Source of the DNA: Breoghania corrubedonensis
GTDB lineage: Bacteria > Pseudomonadota > Alphaproteobacteria > Rhizobiales > Stappiaceae
NCBI RefSeq assembly: GCF_003053845.1
Contig: NZ_QAYG01000001.1
Span: forward strand, 124,001-188,000
DNA: 64,000 nucleotides
Direction of reading: 5' to 3'
The notes under the pieces are model-generated. The model ran no database searches. It saw only the letters and a program-made list of their open reading frames with translations, and was not told the origin of the DNA. Positions 8,112 to 17,358 of the stretch are shown here, piece after piece. The first letter of the stretch is position 1; each line of letters starts with the position of its first letter. The translations under genes were made by a program, and so were the position numbers.

Positions 8112-11100
8112 ATGCTGCAAGGCTGGGTCGTCGTCGTTTCCGCGCTGGTCTATATCGGATTGCTGTTCGCGGTCGCGAGCTACGGTGACCGCGTGGCGCG
8201 CAAGAAGCGACGCACACGCGGACGACCGCTGATCTACGCCCTGTCACTCGCCGTCTACTGCACGTCGTGGACCTTTTTCGGCTCGGTCGGCCTTGCCAGC
8301 CAGAGCGGCTTCCAGTTCCTGACGATCTATATCGGTCCGGCCATCCTCATCGCGCTCGGCTTTCCGCTGCTGCGCCGTATCGTGCGGCTCGCCAAGGCCG
8401 AGCGCATCACCTCCATCGCCGACTTCATCGCCGCGCGCTACGGCAAGAACCAGGCGGTCGCCGCCGTCGTCACCATCATCGCGGTGTGCGGCACGATCCC
8501 CTACATCGCGCTGCAGCTGAAAGCCGTGTCGCTGTCGACGACAACGCTCTTCATGCGTACGGGTTCCTCCGGCGGGCTCGCCACGGACTGGGTGATCGGC
8601 GACGTCGCGCTGCTGGTCGCGCTCGGCATGGCGGTCTTCGCCGTTTTGTTCGGCACCCGCCACATCGATGCGACCGAGCATCAGGAAGGACTGATGCTGG
8701 CGGTGGCGGCCGAATCCATCGTCAAGCTGATCGCCTTCCTCGCCGTCGGGCTCTATGTCACGTTCGGTTTGTTCGACGGACCGGGCGAGTTGCTCAAAGC
8801 GGCCAGCGCCGCGCCCGCGGTGACCGACGTCTTCACCGCACCACTCAACCGGGACCCCTGGGTGGTGATGACGACACTGTCGCTGTTTGCGGCGATCCTG
8901 CTGCCGCGCCAGTTCCACGTCATGGTGACGGAAAACAACAACCAGGGCGAGCTGCGGCTGGCACGCTGGACGTTCCCGCTCTACCTCATCCTGATCAATC
9001 TCTTCGTCGTGCCGATCGCGGCGGCCGGCATGTTGCGCTTCGGCGGCGCGGTCGACGCCGACATCTTCGTGCTGGCGTTGCCGATGACGGCCGACCAGCC
9101 GATCTTCACCATGCTCGCCTTCATCGGCGGGCTTTCCGCCGCCACGGCGATGGTGATCGTCGCCTGCGTGGCGCTGGCGATCATGATCTCCAACGACCTC
9201 GTGATCCCGCTGGTGCTGCGCCGCCGGCTTGATGACGCGGGCGAGATGCAGGACATGGGCCGCTTCCTGCTGCATGTGCGGCGGACCGCCATCTTCGCCA
9301 CGCTGCTGCTGGCCTATGCCTATTATCGCGCGGCCGGCGACAGCGCCGCGCTCGCCTCCATCGGGCTTCTGTCCTTCGCGGCCATCGCGCAGTTCGCCCC
9401 GGCCTTTTTCGGCGGACTGTTCTGGCGGCGCGCCACCGCGCGCGGCGCCATCGCCGGCATGGTCTGCGGCTTTGCGGTGTGGTGCTACACGCTGCTGCTG
9501 CCGACCTTCGCCGATTCCGGCCTGCTGCCGCGCACCTGGCTTACCGACGGCCCGCTCGGGCTCGTGTTCCTGAGGCCGCAGGCGCTCTTCGGCATCCAGG
9601 CCGATCCGCTCGTGCATGGTTTCGCCTGGGCGATGGCGGTCAACATCGCCGCCTACATCATCGGCTCGCTCAGCCGCATGCCCGAACCGATCGAACGGTT
9701 GCAGGCCAACATCTTCCTGCCCGACGACTTCTCCCCCTCGCCCTCGCTCAAGCTGTGGCGCACGGCGGTGACCATCGACGACCTGCGCCTCACCGTGGCG
9801 CGCTATCTGGGGTCGGAACGCACCGACCGCTCCTTCGACCGTTTCGCGCGCGAACATCAGGTCTCGCTCGCACCCAACGACCCGGTCGACGCGCGCACCT
9901 TGCGCTTTGCCGAACAGCTTCTGGCAAGCGCCATCGGCGCGGCGTCGTCGCGGCTGGTGCTGTCGCTGCTGGTCAAGCGGCGCGACCCCGCGACCAAGGG
10001 CGCGATGAAGCTGCTCGACGACGCCTCCGCCGCCATCCAGTACAACCGCGACCTGCTGCAGACCGCGCTCGACCAGGTGCGCCAGGGGATCTCGGTCTTC
10101 GACCAGGACCTGAGGCTGATCTGCTGGAACCGGCAGTTCCGCGAACTCCTCGGCCTGCCGCCGGAATACGGCCAGGTGGGAACGCCGCTCGACGCCATCC
10201 TGCGCTACAACGCGGAACGCGGGGAATTCGGTCTGGCGCCGGTGGAGACGCTGGTCAACGAACGGCTGGAGGCGCTGGCCGTGCGCATGGACATGTTCCA
10301 GGACCGCATCGCCTCCACCCAGACCGTGCTGGAGGTGCGCACCAGCCCGATGCCCGGCGGCGGCATCGTCACCACCTACACCGACATCACCGAGCGGGTG
10401 CATGCCGAACACGCGCTGGCGCGTGCCAACGAAACGCTGGAACGCCGCGTGCGCGAGCGCACCGAGGAACTGACCCACGTCAACGACGCGCTGGTGCGCG
10501 CCAAGCGCGAAGCCGACGAGGCCAATCTCGGCAAGACGCGCTTCCTGGCCGCGGCCGGCCACGACATCCTGCAACCGCTCAACGCCGCGCGGCTTTATGC
10601 CTCCAGCCTGACGGAACGCTTCGAGGCGGCGCGCGGACGCGACTACGATCTCGTGCGCAACGTCGAACGCTCGCTGGATTCGGTGGAGGAGATCATCGGC
10701 GCGGTGCTCGATATCTCCCGCCTCGATACCGGCCGCATGCAGCCGGAGATCACCAGCTTCCGCATCGATGAGATCCTCAACCAGCTCCGGCTGGAATTCG
10801 AACCGGTGGCGCGGGAGAAGAACCTCGACTTCAGGATCCTGAAAACCTCGCTGTCGGTGCGTTCAGACCGCCGGCTGTTGCGCCGGCTGCTGCAGAACCT
10901 CGTTTCCAATGCCATCAAGTACACGCGGCACGGGCGCGTTCTTGTCGGCTGCCGGCGCCAGCGCAACCGCGTAAGCGTGGAGGTTCTGGACACCGGCATC
11001 GGCATTCCCGCCTCCAAGCGCAAGGCGATCTTCGAGGAGTTCCACCGGCTCGATGACGGCGCCAAGGTGGCGCGCGGGCTGGGGCTGGGGCTTTCGATCG

Positions 11101-11660
11101 TCGACCGCATTTCGCGCGTCCTCGACCATCCGGTATCGATCGTCTCGGGGGTCAATGGCGGTTCGCGGTTCACCGTGCAGTTGCCGCCGGCCCCGACGCT
11201 GCCGGCCGAGCAGGCCCATTCCAGCGCCCCGACGCCGCGCAATTCAAGTCTCCACGGCATGCTGGTTCTTTCCCTCGACAACGAGGCCAGCATTCTGGCG
11301 GGCATGGAGGCGTTGCTCGCGGGGTGGCAATGCCGGGTGCTGACGGCGCTGGACCCGAGCGAGGCGGCGATGAAGATCGCCGATGTCGGCGAGGTGCCGG
11401 AGGCGCTTCTGGTCGACTATCACCTGGACCAGGGCAACGGTATCGACGCGGTGGTGCAGCTTCGCTGGAAGTTCGGCCACGACATTCCCGCCATCCTGAT
11501 CACGGCGGACCGCACGCCCGAGGTACGCCGTGACGCGGCCGAGCGTGATATTCACATGCTCAACAAGCCGTTGAAACCGGCGGCGCTGAGGGCCTATCTG
11601 ACGCGGCTGCGCTCGGAGGCGGGAAAGACCGTCACGGCCCCGGAACCTGCGGCGGAGTGA
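8112..11660 (+). CDS. Hybrid histidine kinase with N-terminal sodium:solute-symporter domain (CrbS/MxtR-like)
   Basis: An 1182-residue membrane sensor. Residues 1 to about 500 form an SLC5/sodium:solute-symporter-like membrane domain, followed by a PAS domain (about 645-770), a short coiled coil, HisKA with His817 in AAGHDILQPLNA, HATPase (DTGIGIPASK, GLGLGLSI) and a C-terminal receiver with Asp1102 in ALLVDYHLDQGNG. This order matches CrbS of Vibrio and MxtR of Pseudomonas, which with a LuxR-type partner control acetate uptake and acetyl-CoA synthetase genes. The partner-like regulator and a symporter follow immediately, which supports a role in acetate or short-chain carboxylate sensing, but the ligand is inferred. 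Start ATG 8112 has GAGGGTGG just upstream. Confidence 0.85.
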   Translation: MLQGWVVVVSALVYIGLLFAVASYGDRVARKKRRTRGRPLIYALSLAVYCTSWTFFGSVGLASQSGFQFLTIYIGPAILIALGFPLLRRIVRLAKAERITSIADFIAARYGKNQAVAAVVTIIAVCGTIPYIALQLKAVSLSTTTLFMRTGSSGGLATDWVIGDVALLVALGMAVFAVLFGTRHIDATEHQEGLMLAVAAESIVKLIAFLAVGLYVTFGLFDGPGELLKAASAAPAVTDVFTAPLNRDPWVVMTTLSLFAAILLPRQFHVMVTENNNQGELRLARWTFPLYLILINLFVVPIAAAGMLRFGGAVDADIFVLALPMTADQPIFTMLAFIGGLSAATAMVIVACVALAIMISNDLVIPLVLRRRLDDAGEMQDMGRFLLHVRRTAIFATLLLAYAYYRAAGDSAALASIGLLSFAAIAQFAPAFFGGLFWRRATARGAIAGMVCGFAVWCYTLLLPTFADSGLLPRTWLTDGPLGLVFLRPQALFGIQADPLVHGFAWAMAVNIAAYIIGSLSRMPEPIERLQANIFLPDDFSPSPSLKLWRTAVTIDDLRLTVARYLGSERTDRSFDRFAREHQVSLAPNDPVDARTLRFAEQLLASAIGAASSRLVLSLLVKRRDPATKGAMKLLDDASAAIQYNRDLLQTALDQVRQGISVFDQDLRLICWNRQFRELLGLPPEYGQVGTPLDAILRYNAERGEFGLAPVETLVNERLEALAVRMDMFQDRIASTQTVLEVRTSPMPGGGIVTTYTDITERVHAEHALARANETLERRVRERTEELTHVNDALVRAKREADEANLGKTRFLAAAGHDILQPLNAARLYASSLTERFEAARGRDYDLVRNVERSLDSVEEIIGAVLDISRLDTGRMQPEITSFRIDEILNQLRLEFEPVAREKNLDFRILKTSLSVRSDRRLLRRLLQNLVSNAIKYTRHGRVLVGCRRQRNRVSVEVLDTGIGIPASKRKAIFEEFHRLDDGAKVARGLGLGLSIVDRISRVLDHPVSIVSGVNGGSRFTVQLPPAPTLPAEQAHSSAPTPRNSSLHGMLVLSLDNEASILAGMEALLAGWQCRVLTALDPSEAAMKIADVGEVPEALLVDYHLDQGNGIDAVVQLRWKFGHDIPAILITADRTPEVRRDAAERDIHMLNKPLKPAALRAYLTRLRSEAGKTVTAPEPAAE

Positions 11661-11834
11661 CCGGGCGACATCTCTCCCTGCACGGGAATGACACCCCCTA
11701 TCCTGCCCCTGCCGCCTGTCATTGCCCCCCGCAGCGATCTCTTCGGCGTCATCGCGGGCGCGCGGCGGGCGGCGGTACGTCAGTACTGCCGCGCTGAACC
11801 GGGATCTCGCGCGGGCCGGGACAGATGTGTAAAG

Positions 11835-11857
11835 CCTCCCGGGCGTTGCCGGGGAGG
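11835..11857. terminator. Hairpin between convergent kinase and regulator genes
   Basis: CCTCCC pairs with GGGAGG across an 11-nt GC-rich loop in the convergent gap. On the minus strand the stem is followed only by CTTTA, so termination is plausible but weakly supported. Confidence 0.4.
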
Positions 11858-11880
11858 ACGAAGAACGGATCGCAGCTTCG

Positions 11881-12546
11881 TCAGCCGCTGACGGCGGCCT
11901 GCCACTGGCCGTTTTCGATCTTGGAGGCCGCGATCACCGCCTGGGTGCGGCTTTCCACGCCGAGCTTTTGCAGGATGGCGGAGACATGCGCCTTCACCGT
12001 CGCCTCCGAGACGCTGAGCTCGTAGGCGATCTGCTTGTTGAGCAGACCCTCGCTCAGCATCATCAGCACACGCACCTGCTGCGGGGTCAGGGTGGAGAGG
12101 CGCTGGACGAGGCCGACCGTTTCGTCGACGCAAGTGAGGTCCACGTCCGGCGGCGACCAGGTCTCGCCGGCCATGACGGCGGCAACGGCAGCGCGCATCA
12201 CATCGATCCCCAGCGATTTCGGAATGAACCCGGAGGCGCCGAATTCCATGCAATTGCGGATCGCGCCCGGTTCCTCGTTGGCTGAGACGATGACGACCGG
12301 AATGCCGGGATATTGCGCGCGCAGAAACATCAATCCGGAATACCCGCGCATGCCGGGCATGGTCAGATCGAGCAGGATGAGATCCACATCGTCGGACGCC
12401 TCGAGCCTGGCCGAAACGCTTTCCAGCGCGCCAGCCTCCACGATTCCAGCGCCGGGATACATGCTCTCGATCGCCTGTCGCAATGCGCCGCGGAAAAGCG
12501 GATGATCGTCAGCAATGATGAAATTAAACGATGGCTTTTCGGCCAA
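11881..12546 (-). CDS. LuxR-family response regulator (CrbR/ErdR-like)
   Basis: A 221-residue NarL/LuxR-type regulator: receiver with the acidic pair in IIADDHPLFRG and Asp60 in DLILLDLTMPG, then a helix-turn-helix (LTPQQVRVLMMLSEGLLNKQ and SEATVKAHVSAILQKLGV). Gene order points to it as the output partner of the adjacent symporter-domain hybrid kinase; CrbR/ErdR proteins regulate acs and acetate permease. The start is TTG at 12546 (MAEKPSFNF), supported by AGGGAGGA eight bases upstream and by the receiver beginning directly after it. Convergent with the kinase gene, divergent from the symporter gene. Pairing and regulon are inferred. Confidence 0.85.
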   Translation of the reverse strand: MAEKPSFNFIIADDHPLFRGALRQAIESMYPGAGIVEAGALESVSARLEASDDVDLILLDLTMPGMRGYSGLMFLRAQYPGIPVVIVSANEEPGAIRNCMEFGASGFIPKSLGIDVMRAAVAAVMAGETWSPPDVDLTCVDETVGLVQRLSTLTPQQVRVLMMLSEGLLNKQIAYELSVSEATVKAHVSAILQKLGVESRTQAVIAASKIENGQWQAAVSG

Positions 12547-13140
12547 ACCGAACGTCCTCCCTTACCCCCAACTCAACCACGCGACAGGAAGCTCCGCAGC
12601 GGAAACGTTCGCCATGCCGACTTGCCCGGACATAACCCTACGGAACCTCTCAACGTGTCGACCCCGGGCATGCGCCGGAACGCGCCTCGGGTCTCGCCGG
12701 ATTTCCGTTGTTGTCATCTTTAAAACCGGCGCGCCATTATTGATAGGCTTTCGCACGCTAACAGGCAAATGCGCGTTTTCCGCGTAGCCACGGCGTCTTG
12801 CCGCAGGTGATTGTACCGACGAACCAAGTCTGGAAAAACGAAAGAGTAAACCCGGCGACCACCCTCGGCAACGGTAAATCCTTTTCCGGCTCCAAAGAGG
12901 CGCGACAGAGATGGCATCCGAAACGTTCATCTGCCGCAGCAAAATCGCCGTAATACTGGCAAGGGGCGCCGGATCTGCTTTGTCGCGCGTTCGTACGTCG
13001 CTCTCAAAGTCCCCCTCGTGCCATCGAAGAACTGCCGGATTTCGAGGCCTCGACGAAATTCCGCCTCGCCAGGAGGCGTCATCGCCTTCCGCAGATCGCC
13101 GCGCCTCGCGCACCGCGCGCCCCAGGGGTGCGAATCGGCC
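12547..13140. other. Divergent regulator/symporter intergenic region
   Basis: 594 bases between the regulator gene and the symporter gene. Overlapping open frames have no recognisable composition or domain. It probably carries both promoters and, if the acetate-switch model holds, a binding site for the LuxR-type regulator. I cannot identify a specific operator. Confidence 0.5.
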
Positions 13141-15102
13141 ATGATGGGGAAACAGCAACCGAAGCCCGGGAAGATGCACAAGCCAGCCGCAGCCCCCCAA
13201 TCGCCGCCCAGGCCGCAACCGGTGCCGTCGTCGGGCCATACGGTCGGTCACGTCGGCCCCGTCGCGTCAACACGCCGGCGCGGATGGGCCTTCGCCATCC
13301 TTGCCGGCGGTCTCGTCTTCGTCCTCACCTCGCTCGCGATCCTGGAACGGCTGGGGCTGCCGGAAACGGTCATCGACCTTGTGGTTCCCGCCGCCGTCGC
13401 CGCGGCCATCCTGGTGCTGGGGCTCACGTCGCGCACGATGCGGATTTCGGAGTTCTATCTCGCGGGCCGCCGGGTTCCGGCAGTGCCGAACGGCATGGCG
13501 CTCGCCGCCGACTGGATTTCCGGCGCGCTCTTTGTCGGCCTCGCGGGAACGCTCTTTGTGATCGGCGGCGCGGGCTGGAGCGTTGCGGGCTGGAACATCG
13601 CCGGGTGGAGCATTGCCGGATGGACGGGCGGCTTCGTGCTGATGGCGATGCTGTTCGCGCCCTGTCTCGACCGCTCAGGCGCGCTGACCGTTCCCGACTT
13701 CCTCGCCGCGCGCTATGGCGGCAGGCTGGTGCGGGTGATGGGGATGGCGGTGCTCGTTGCGGTGTCCTTCCTGCTGCTGGCCGGAGAACTCGCGGTGATC
13801 GGGTTCGTCGCGTCGCGCTTTCTGGGCATCGGCGCGCACACGGCCATTGTCGGCGCGCTCGCGGTGATGGTGGTGTGCTCGCTCGCCGGCGGCATGCGGG
13901 CCCTGACCTGGACGCAGGCCGCGCTTTACCTGGTGCTCGCCGCCGCCTTCCTGACCCCGCTTGTGCTGCTGTCGATGGAAAGCACCGCCATGCCGGTGCC
14001 GCAGATCGCGTTGGCCGACGCGCTCGCGGACTTGCGCGAGCTGCTGGCCGGCTGGCCGGGCGCGCCTTTCGCGCAAGCGGGGAATTCGGGCGTGGCGGCA
14101 GCGGCGGCCGGCGGGCCGTGGGATCTGGCAACGCTCGTCATATGCCTGATGATCGGCACGGCCTCGCTGCCGCACCTGCTGGCCCGCTTCTTCACCGCGC
14201 CATCTCCCGGCGAGGCACGCCGGGCGGCGGGCTGGGGGCTCGTCTTCGTCGCCCTCGTGCTCTCCGCCGTGCCGGTCTATGTCGTTTTCGCCAAGCTGGA
14301 AATCGTCGGTTCCATCGCCTCCGCGGAGATCGACGCGCTGCCCGAGTGGGTCATGCGGCTTGGGGCGCAGGGGCTCGTGCGGATCTGCGGCGCGGACGCT
14401 GTATCGCTGGAGGCGATCCGCCAGGCGTGTACGGGGCTCGATCTCTATTACCGCAATCTCGCGCCCGCCGATTTCGCGCTGGCGCCCGAGGCCGTCGTGC
14501 TCGCCCTGCCGCAGATCGCCGGGATGGCGGTGACTTTGGCGGCCTTCCTCGCGACGGGCGCCCTCGCGGCGGCGCTCGCGACCGCCAACGGCCTGCTGCT
14601 CGCCATCGCCAATTCGCTCGCCCATGACGGCTTCCATCGCCTCGCCGCGCCATCGGCGACCGCCGCGCGTCGTCTCTTCGCGGCCCGGCTCATGCTGCTC
14701 GTGGTGGCGACCCTTGCCGGATATGCCGCTCTCGGCGGCGTGACGACCCTGCCGGGTGCGTTGACGATCGCGCTGGGGCTGGCGGCGGCGGGCAACTTTC
14801 CCGCTCTCGTTCTCGGCATCTGGTGGCCGCGTGCCACCGCACCGGGTGCCGTGGCCGGCATGGCGGCAGGGATCGCGGTGGCGCTGTTCTTCATGCTCGC
14901 CAACACGGACGGCGAGGCCGCATCGGCTTTCGGACTTGGTCTGGAGGGCCTGCCGGGCACACTTTACGGTGTGGCGACAGGTTTTGTCGTGACGTTCGCG
15001 GTCAGCCTCTTCACCGCGCCGCCAGGCGAGGTGAACCGGGCCTTTGTCGAGACGATCCACCGGCGGGGAAGCGGCGTGGCGATCAGGGACCGCGCCGTCT
15101 AG
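13141..15102 (+). CDS. Sodium:solute symporter family protein (ActP / VC_2705-like)
   Basis: A 653-residue SLC5-type permease with about 13 predicted membrane helices. The family motif region near ISEFYLAGRRVPAVPNGMAL and the late core GALAAALATANGLLLAIANS are clear. The extended loop before the latter resembles the VC_2705 subfamily, whose members usually have a small DUF4212 partner; none is seen here. A sodium-coupled carboxylate (acetate-like) substrate is suggested by the adjacent CrbS/CrbR-like genes but not shown. Start ATG 13141 is chosen because upstream sequence (to 13018) is Arg-rich and non-homologous; ATG 13174 with GGGAAG is an alternative. The N-terminal 40 residues are a Pro/Gln-rich cytoplasmic tail. 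Confidence 0.82.
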   Translation: MMGKQQPKPGKMHKPAAAPQSPPRPQPVPSSGHTVGHVGPVASTRRRGWAFAILAGGLVFVLTSLAILERLGLPETVIDLVVPAAVAAAILVLGLTSRTMRISEFYLAGRRVPAVPNGMALAADWISGALFVGLAGTLFVIGGAGWSVAGWNIAGWSIAGWTGGFVLMAMLFAPCLDRSGALTVPDFLAARYGGRLVRVMGMAVLVAVSFLLLAGELAVIGFVASRFLGIGAHTAIVGALAVMVVCSLAGGMRALTWTQAALYLVLAAAFLTPLVLLSMESTAMPVPQIALADALADLRELLAGWPGAPFAQAGNSGVAAAAAGGPWDLATLVICLMIGTASLPHLLARFFTAPSPGEARRAAGWGLVFVALVLSAVPVYVVFAKLEIVGSIASAEIDALPEWVMRLGAQGLVRICGADAVSLEAIRQACTGLDLYYRNLAPADFALAPEAVVLALPQIAGMAVTLAAFLATGALAAALATANGLLLAIANSLAHDGFHRLAAPSATAARRLFAARLMLLVVATLAGYAALGGVTTLPGALTIALGLAAAGNFPALVLGIWWPRATAPGAVAGMAAGIAVALFFMLANTDGEAASAFGLGLEGLPGTLYGVATGFVVTFAVSLFTAPPGEVNRAFVETIHRRGSGVAIRDRAV

Positions 15103-15237
15103 AACGCGCGCCGTGTCGGATCTGGCCCGCAAGACACGATCGGCGGATCCCGCGCTTTGCCGGGCAAGGGTCTTGGCAGCGTGGCGGCGGGCAGGTAGCG
15201 TGCCGCGCGACTCCCGGAAACCGGAACCCTGACAGCC

Positions 15238-16197
15238 ATGCATCTCGACCCAGCCCTGTTCCGCGACGACGCCATCAGCGACGAGACCCGTCGTTTCAAC
15301 ACCGAAAAGACCGCTGAACTCACCGCTCTGCCCGACAGCTGGAGCGTGCCGCCGGCCGAGATACGCAAGCTCAGAGACAAGGGGCTCGGCGCCTTTCCGT
15401 TGCCGCCCAGGTGCCCGCGCGCGACGACGATCACCATCGACGGCCCGCACGGCGCGATCGAGATCCGCCAGATCCTGCCCGAAACCGGCACCCCGCGCGG
15501 GGTTTACCTGCATATCCATGGCGGCGGCTGGACCTTCGGCGCGGCGGATTACCAGGATGACCGGCTGGAGGAGATCACGCGTACGACGGGCGCTGCGGCG
15601 CTTTCGCTCGACTACCGGCTGGCGCCGGAGCACCCGTATCCGCAAGGACCGGACGATTGCGAGGCGGCGGCGCTGTGGCTCGTGCGCCAGTCGCCGTTCC
15701 GCGACCTGCCGCTCGTCATCGGCGGGGAATCCGCCGGGGCGCACCTTTCGGTGGTGACGCTGATCCGCCTGCGCGACAAACACGAACTGACGCCTTTTGC
15801 GGGCGCGGCGCTGACCGCGGGCTGCTATGATCTCGCCCTGACCCCCAGCGCACGCAACTGGGGCACGGAGAAGCTGATCCTGACAACCCGCGACATCACG
15901 CTGTTCGCGCGCTCGTTCCTCGGCGAGGACTGCGATGCGACCTCCGCCGACATCTCGCCCATCCGGGCCGATCTCGCGGGCCTGCCGCCAGCCCTGTTTT
16001 CGGTCGGCACGCGCGATGCGCTTCTCGACGACAGCCTGTTCATGGCCGCCCGCTGGATGGCGGCGGGCAACGGAGCCGAGATTTCAGTCCACCCGGGCGG
16101 CTGTCATGTCTTTCAGGCTTTTCCGCTGGAGATTTCGCGCAAGAGCAACGCCGAGATCGACGCCTTCATCAACGCCGCCTTCGACCGGGCGAGCTGA
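15238..16197 (+). CDS. Alpha/beta hydrolase, HSL-type esterase/lipase
   Basis: A 319-residue cytoplasmic hydrolase of the hormone-sensitive-lipase family. The oxyanion-hole motif HGGGWTFG is at 94-101, the nucleophile Ser165 in GGESAGAH, catalytic Asp259 in GTRDALLDD and His289 in PGGCHVFQ. Length and triad spacing are normal. ATG 15238 directly follows a stop in the same frame and starts a well-conserved N-terminus. It lies 136 bp downstream of the symporter and 73 bp before a thioesterase, all on the plus strand, so the three may be co-transcribed. Substrate unknown; a short-chain ester is a reasonable guess. Confidence 0.88.
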   Translation: MHLDPALFRDDAISDETRRFNTEKTAELTALPDSWSVPPAEIRKLRDKGLGAFPLPPRCPRATTITIDGPHGAIEIRQILPETGTPRGVYLHIHGGGWTFGAADYQDDRLEEITRTTGAAALSLDYRLAPEHPYPQGPDDCEAAALWLVRQSPFRDLPLVIGGESAGAHLSVVTLIRLRDKHELTPFAGAALTAGCYDLALTPSARNWGTEKLILTTRDITLFARSFLGEDCDATSADISPIRADLAGLPPALFSVGTRDALLDDSLFMAARWMAAGNGAEISVHPGGCHVFQAFPLEISRKSNAEIDAFINAAFDRAS

Positions 16198-16269
16198 CGC
16201 TTCGACGCGCGGGCCGGAAACACCGGCGGCGCGAAACCGAAGCCAACCATCACACGAAACGGAAACGGA

Positions 16270-17139
16270 ATGTCCGCACTCGAAACGCTTAAGTCCTTCG
16301 TCAATACCTGGGAGTGCGATGAGAACGACCATCTCAACGTGCAGTTCTATCTCGCCAAGTTCGAGGAAGCCGATCGTCAGTTCCGCAGTCTGACAGGCTT
16401 CAGCGAGGCGCATGCCGGGCCGCGTCGTGTCCGCCACATTCGCTACCACGGCGAGCTTTTCGCAGGCGCGCTGGTGAACGTGACCTCGCATGCCGCCTTC
16501 GACGGGCCGTACATGCTCGCCATCGTCCATGTCATGCGCGACACCTCGACCGGCCGCATCTCCGCCACAGCGCTCGACGGCTACGCCCCTTCCGAGCGCG
16601 CGTTGAAGGACCTGCGCAAGCGTCTGAGCGAGGCTGGTGACGCCATGCCGGCGGAGGCCGCGCCACGCAGCTTCGAACCCGGTCCGGCGGCGCTTGACGT
16701 GAAGCAAGCCGATCTCGTCGCGTCCGGCGCCATCCCCGTCCACCGCGCCACCGTGCTGCCGCGCGATTGCGGGCTCGACTCCGCCGCCGACGACCGCTTC
16801 CTGCTCTCCTGCTTCTCCGATGGCGCGCCGCACCTCTGGGAGCGCGTCGGGCTGACGCGGCCATGGCTGGAAAAAAAGGACTACGGCCGTATCGCACTGG
16901 AAATGAAGCTGACGAGCGGGCTGCCGGCACGGCTCGGCACGTCGCTTCTCGTGCTGTCGTGTCTGACCGGGGTCGGCGACAAGACCTTCACCTTCCGCCA
17001 TCACATGTTCGACAGCGCCGCCGGCCGACTGGTCGCCACTCTCGACGCGACCAGCATGATCATGGACCTCGAGACACGCAAGCCCGTGCCGCTGCCGGCA
17101 GCCGCGCGCAAGGAAATCGAGACGCTGATCGCGGGGTAA
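16270..17139 (+). CDS. Double-hotdog acyl-CoA thioesterase family protein
   Basis: 289 residues with two 4-hydroxybenzoyl-CoA-thioesterase-like hotdog folds (about 8-130 and 150-285). The first begins with WECDENDHLNVQFYLAKFEE, the D-x-N/G-H-x-N type motif of this superfamily. Expected to hydrolyse acyl-CoA or acyl-ACP in the cytoplasm. ATG 16270 is preceded by GAAACGGAAACGGA. It follows the esterase gene, and with the acetate-type regulator and symporter nearby suggests a local theme of short acyl metabolism. Specific substrate unknown. Confidence 0.8.
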   Translation: MSALETLKSFVNTWECDENDHLNVQFYLAKFEEADRQFRSLTGFSEAHAGPRRVRHIRYHGELFAGALVNVTSHAAFDGPYMLAIVHVMRDTSTGRISATALDGYAPSERALKDLRKRLSEAGDAMPAEAAPRSFEPGPAALDVKQADLVASGAIPVHRATVLPRDCGLDSAADDRFLLSCFSDGAPHLWERVGLTRPWLEKKDYGRIALEMKLTSGLPARLGTSLLVLSCLTGVGDKTFTFRHHMFDSAAGRLVATLDATSMIMDLETRKPVPLPAAARKEIETLIAG

Positions 17140-17210
17140 GCCGGAGCGGCGTCGAATCCTCCCCCGGGCTTCGGGCGTTTGCTTGTGCCTCCCTCTCATA
17201 CCCCTCGTCC

Positions 17211-17300
17211 GTCATTGCACGGCGAAGTCCGGGCAATCCATCGCCGGCCTCGGCATACGCGGCAAGCGCTGGATCACCCGGACAGAGCCGGGTGATGACG
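17211..17300. repeat. REP-like palindromic repeat, copy 1
   Basis: GTCATTGCACGG...GTCCGGGCAATCC is followed by the hairpin ATCACCCGG-ACAGAG-CCGGGTGAT and then GACGATGGTGG. A diverged copy with the same order is at 50430-50525 and a hairpin-only copy at 58246-58269. This is a typical dispersed intergenic element and may also end transcription. Confidence 0.75.
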
Positions 17301-17358
17301 ATGGTGGGAGCGGAGCGCTCGGGCGGAGGACGACAGCAGCACGCTCATGGCGATCCTC

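Noticed and set aside
8244-10574. A 776-codon minus-strand frame opposite the hybrid kinase
   Set aside because: Extreme Arg/Gly/Gln/His bias and no motif; the plus strand encodes a complete multi-domain kinase.
12562-13251. A 229-codon minus-strand frame in the regulator/symporter gap
   Set aside because: Low-complexity Arg/Gly-rich translation without motif; it overlaps the start of the symporter gene.
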